From CAZOSF01 sp964582415 (GTDB taxonomy: Bacteria > Bacteroidota > Bacteroidia > Flavobacteriales > Flavobacteriaceae), in the NCBI GenBank assembly GCA_964582415.1, contig CAZOSF010000103.1, positions 1 through 6,024 of the forward strand: a DNA stretch of 6,024 bases. The letters are read 5' to 3'. The notes below the pieces were generated by a model. That model saw only the letters and a program-made list of their open reading frames with translations, was not told the origin of the DNA and made no database searches. Positions within the stretch are counted from its first letter, which is position 1. Each line of letters opens with the position of its first letter. Of this stretch, positions 3,041 through 6,024 are shown in pieces. Made by a program: the position numbers and the translations under genes.

Positions 3041-5770
3041 ATGGAAGTTTTAGAAGCAAAAAAAACGAGGATTTTTAACTTCGGCGATAAACACGCCGAT
3101 GGGAACAGTGGAATGAAGAACCTATTGGGAGGTAAAGGAGCCAACCTGGCCGAAATGAGCGCCATTGGCATACCCGTACCCCCTGGGTTTACTATCAGTA
3201 CAGAGGTTTGTACCGAATACAATACTCTAGGAGAAGAAGAAGTACGCATCCTGCTTACCCCAGACCTTGAAGAGGCTGTAGCTCGCGTAGAAAGCATTAT
3301 GGGTACCAAATTCGGTAATGATGAAGATCCGTTATTACTATCCGTTCGCTCCGGAGCACGTGTATCCATGCCTGGAATGATGGACACCGTATTGAACCTA
3401 GGTTTAAATGACAAATCTGTTTTGGGTATCGCCAATAAAACCAAGAACGAGCGATTTGCTTGGGACTCTTACCGACGTTTTATTCAGATGTACGGAAGTG
3501 TGGTATTGGGAATGAAACCTGAAAACAAAGACGATATCGATCCCTTTGAAGAAATCATAGAGCACCTTAAAGAAAAACGAGGCATCCAACTGGATACCCA
3601 ATTTACCATCCAAGACCTTCAAGACTTGGTATACGATTTTAAAGATGCCGTGAAAAAACGTACCGGTCATGATTTCCCAACCGACCCATGGCAACAGCTT
3701 TGGGGCGCCATCATCGCCGTATTCAATAGCTGGAACGGAGACCGCGCGCTGTATTACAGAAAAATGCATGGCTACCCTGCCGATTGGGGTACTGCCGTGA
3801 ACGTACAAGCCATGGTATTTGGTAATATGGGGGAAACCTCAGCCACAGGGGTCTGCTTTACCCGTGATGCCGGTACCGGTGAAAACGTATTCAATGGAGA
3901 ATATTTGATCAATGCCCAAGGGGAAGATGTGGTTGCCGGTGTTCGTACCCCATTGCAAATCACCAAACTGGGCTCCCAACGTTGGGCCAAATTGGCTAAA
4001 ATCGAGGAAGCAGAACGCGTGGCTGTATATCCATCCCTCGAAGAAACTATGCCCGAGCTATATCATGAATTGTATGGCTATCAGGAACAATTGGAAAGCC
4101 ATTTCCGCAATATGCAGGATATGGAATTCACCATCCAAGAAGGTAAATTATGGATCTTGCAAACCCGTAACGGAAAACGTACTGGGGCTGCGATGGTAAA
4201 AATTGCCATGGATCTTTTCAAAGAAGGAATGATCAGTGATAAGGATGCCCTTCTATTGATCGAACCTAATAAATTGGATGAATTATTGCACCCCATCTTC
4301 GATACCGATGCTCTTAAAAAAGCACATATTATCGCACAAGGGTTACCAGCTTCTCCAGGAGCTGCCACCGGACAGATCGTTTTCTTTAGCGACGAGGTAA
4401 ATAAATTCAAAAACACCATTTTGGTGCGTTTGGAAACCTCCCCTGAAGATTTGGAAGGAATGGACTTAGCAAAAGGTATCCTCACCGCCAGAGGTGGAAT
4501 GACCTCTCACGCAGCTGTTGTAGCCCGTGGTATGGGTAAATGCTGTATAACTGGAGCGGGTGCCTTGAGAATAGATTATAAAAACAGAACCATGACCGTA
4601 GATGGTAAAGAATTCCATGAGGGAGACTGGATTTCCATCAACGGTTCTACCGGTAATATCATCGAAGGTAAAGTAGCCACCATGGAACCTGAATTGAGTG
4701 GTGAATTTGCAGAATTGATGGAACTATCCGATAAGTATGCTACTATCGATGTAAGAACAAATGCTGATACTCCAAAAGACGCCAAAGTTGCACGTAGTTT
4801 TGGTGCCAAGGGTATCGGATTGACCAGAACCGAACATATGTTCTTCGAAGTGGATCGTATCAAAGCGATGCGAGAAATGATCCTGGCAGATACCGTAAAA
4901 GGCCGCAAAAAAGCATTAAACCAGTTGCTTCCTATGCAACGTGGCGACTTTGAAGGTATATTCGAAGCCATGGAAGGACATCCTGTAACCATCCGTTTAT
5001 TGGATCCACCTTTGCATGAATTCGTACCTCACCAACTCCAAACTCAAAAAGAGTTGGCGGACGACATGCATATCTCGTTGACTGCCGTTAAAAACAAGGT
5101 GGCCGAGTTACAGGAATTCAACCCAATGTTAGGTCATAGAGGCTGCCGTTTGGGCAATACCTATCCTGAAATCACCGAAATGCAAACCAGGGCGATCATT
5201 GAAGCTGCCTTGAACCTTAAGGAAAGAGGCATCACCGTGAAACCTGAAATCATGATTCCATTGGTCGGAACCTTGGCCGAATTTGAGGCCCAAGAAGCCG
5301 TTATCAGGGAAACTGCCAACAATGTATTCAAAGAACGAAATAACAGCGTGGAATACTTGGTAGGTACCATGATTGAAGTACCACGCGCTGCCTTGACTGC
5401 AGATCGGATTGCTTCTAAAGCGGAATTCTTCTCCTTTGGAACCAACGACTTGACACAAATGACGTATGGATATTCACGTGACGATTCCGACAAGTTCCTT
5501 CCAATTTATTTGGAAAAAGGAATCTTACGCGAAGATCCGTTCGAAGTTCTTGACCAAGAAGGCGTTGGACAATTGGTTCACATGGGAACCAGTAAAGGAA
5601 GAAGCGTGAAACCTAACCTGAAGGTAGGTATTTGTGGCGAACATGGAGGAGAACCTAAATCCGTTGAGTTCTGTGTGAACACCGGATTGGACTACGTGAG
5701 CTGTTCACCTTATCGTGTGCCAATTGCCCGAATAGCATCGGCACAAGCCGAATTGAAACGAAAAGCCTAA
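3041..5770 (+). CDS. ppdK: Pyruvate, phosphate dikinase
   Basis: The 909-residue cytoplasmic enzyme interconverts pyruvate, ATP and phosphate with PEP, AMP and pyrophosphate. It can serve pyrophosphate-linked glycolysis or gluconeogenesis. The order is canonical: an ATP-grasp region (about 25-380), a swivelling phospho-His domain (about 420-545) and a C-terminal PEP/pyruvate TIM barrel (about 560-905). The ATP site shows GGKGANLAEM (Lys32), SVRSGAR (Arg103) and DMEFTIQEG...LQTRNG (Glu362, Gln374). The phosphocarrier is His490 in GGMTSHAAVVARG; Thr488 and Ser489 are where PPDK regulatory proteins act in other lineages. The barrel has Arg596 (GIGLTRTEH), Arg652 (TIRLLDPPLHEF), Glu779, Asn802-Asp803 (FGTNDLTQM) and the acid/base Cys865 (GICGEHGGEP). 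All are at constant offsets from the clostridial enzyme as I remember it. The extra length comes mainly from a roughly 25-residue insert around 311-336, in the ATP-grasp half. The ATG at 3041 lies just before the conserved IFNFG start. It is monocistronic and convergent with hisS. Confidence 0.98.
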   Translation: MEVLEAKKTRIFNFGDKHADGNSGMKNLLGGKGANLAEMSAIGIPVPPGFTISTEVCTEYNTLGEEEVRILLTPDLEEAVARVESIMGTKFGNDEDPLLLSVRSGARVSMPGMMDTVLNLGLNDKSVLGIANKTKNERFAWDSYRRFIQMYGSVVLGMKPENKDDIDPFEEIIEHLKEKRGIQLDTQFTIQDLQDLVYDFKDAVKKRTGHDFPTDPWQQLWGAIIAVFNSWNGDRALYYRKMHGYPADWGTAVNVQAMVFGNMGETSATGVCFTRDAGTGENVFNGEYLINAQGEDVVAGVRTPLQITKLGSQRWAKLAKIEEAERVAVYPSLEETMPELYHELYGYQEQLESHFRNMQDMEFTIQEGKLWILQTRNGKRTGAAMVKIAMDLFKEGMISDKDALLLIEPNKLDELLHPIFDTDALKKAHIIAQGLPASPGAATGQIVFFSDEVNKFKNTILVRLETSPEDLEGMDLAKGILTARGGMTSHAAVVARGMGKCCITGAGALRIDYKNRTMTVDGKEFHEGDWISINGSTGNIIEGKVATMEPELSGEFAELMELSDKYATIDVRTNADTPKDAKVARSFGAKGIGLTRTEHMFFEVDRIKAMREMILADTVKGRKKALNQLLPMQRGDFEGIFEAMEGHPVTIRLLDPPLHEFVPHQLQTQKELADDMHISLTAVKNKVAELQEFNPMLGHRGCRLGNTYPEITEMQTRAIIEAALNLKERGITVKPEIMIPLVGTLAEFEAQEAVIRETANNVFKERNNSVEYLVGTMIEVPRAALTADRIASKAEFFSFGTNDLTQMTYGYSRDDSDKFLPIYLEKGILREDPFEVLDQEGVGQLVHMGTSKGRSVKPNLKVGICGEHGGEPKSVEFCVNTGLDYVSCSPYRVPIARIASAQAELKRKA

Positions 5771-5784
5771 CCGCTTGGTGTTGA

Positions 5785-5820
5785 AGAAAAATCCCCTTCA
5801 GAAATGGAGGGGATTTTTTT
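5785..5820. terminator. Bidirectional intrinsic terminator between ppdK and hisS
   Basis: CCCCTTC (5793-5799) pairs with GGAGGGG (5806-5812) across a 6-base loop, and the stem extends outward through AAAAAT / ATTTTT (5787-5792 with 5813-5818). On the plus strand the G+C stem is followed by T7 and ends ppdK transcription. On the minus strand it is followed by five or more T residues and can end hisS. The hisS stop codon (complement of 5819-5821) directly overlaps the T-tract, so there is essentially no 3' untranslated region before that stem. Confidence 0.9.
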
Positions 5821-6024
5821 ATTTCAGCTTTTCCTCTAATCCTTCCAAAGTCACAGCTAACTGCTCTCCACTCTTCATATTCTTTAGGGTGTAGGTACTA
5901 GATTCCATTTCACTGGTGCCGGCAAGGACCGTGTAAGGAATAGAACGTTGGTCGGCGTATTTCATTTGTTTTCCCATCTTCGCATCGTCTGGGTACAGTT
6001 CTGCTGAAATGCCATTTCTACGCA
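5819..6024 (-). CDS. hisS: Histidine--tRNA ligase, C-terminal part (gene runs off the window)
   Basis: Only the last 67 codons are inside the window; the start lies beyond base 6024. The visible part reads RRNGISAELYPDDAKMGKQM, then KYADQRSIPYTVLAG, and later YTLKNMKSGEQLAVTLEGLE before the stop. This is the C-terminal anticodon-binding domain of class II HisRS: the G-x-x-x-E-x-Y-P...K-x-x-K-Q-x-x-Y-A pattern and the LKNM-x-x-G-E-Q segment are typical. The full enzyme charges tRNA-His in the cytoplasm; its catalytic core (motifs 1-3 and the histidine-binding loops) is outside the window and cannot be checked. Another class II synthetase with the same anticodon-binding fold (ProRS, ThrRS, GlyRS) is possible in principle but fits this pattern less well. 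It is convergent with ppdK. Confidence 0.92.
   Translation of the reverse strand, partial: RRNGISAELYPDDAKMGKQMKYADQRSIPYTVLAGTSEMESSTYTLKNMKSGEQLAVTLEGLEEKLK

Noticed and set aside
3025..5493. Several open frames of about 70-140 codons on the opposite strand or other frames of ppdK
   Set aside because: They are shadows of the ppdK reading frame, with no family motifs or start context of their own.

Overview
The window looks like chromosomal DNA of a marine-type flavobacterium (Bacteroidota). Several things point there: two short Cys-lipidated lipoproteins, gene starts with little or no Shine-Dalgarno sequence, a TAnnTTTG-type -7 box, a 909-residue pyruvate,phosphate dikinase longer than the classic clostridial enzyme, and intergenic DNA full of short palindromes and 7-bp repeats. 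The genus call is inference; no rRNA or other marker is present.

Layout, left to right. Bases 1-362 hold no convincing gene. They carry three heptanucleotide repeat arrays (1-42, 127-231, 316-362) and an intrinsic terminator reading leftward (231-262). A minus-strand lipoprotein gene (363-1019) combines a CHK...HLNHGD mini-motif with a MopE-like Asp-rich metal-binding motif and a Cys-rich tail. The divergent intergenic region 1020-1417 has two abutting perfect palindromes, a hairpin that can fold in two mutually exclusive ways, a REP-like inverted repeat, a fourth heptad array and a probable -7 promoter box. A two-gene operon follows on the plus strand: an RHS/YD-repeat-like lipoprotein (1418-2143) and, after a single base, a DinB/YfiT-fold protein (2145-2609). 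Intergenic region 2610-3040 holds a cluster of REP-like palindromes and then the longest heptad array, 20 units in unbroken register. The rest is ppdK (3041-5770), complete with every catalytic residue I could check, and the C-terminal end of a convergent hisS gene (5819-6024, partial). The two share one bidirectional terminator.

ppdK (pyruvate/PEP interconversion) and hisS (tRNA-His charging) are housekeeping genes. The lipoprotein-DinB pair and the MopE-like lipoprotein are accessory genes of unknown role, and nothing in the sequence links them to a pathway. The main unexplained signal is intergenic: five arrays of a degenerate 7-bp unit (roughly ACNNNNA on one strand) with gradual drift along each array. 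They sit beside the operon promoter, upstream of ppdK, and at the stop codon and terminator of the MopE-like gene. Two of the five follow a REP-like palindrome cluster in the same order and orientation.
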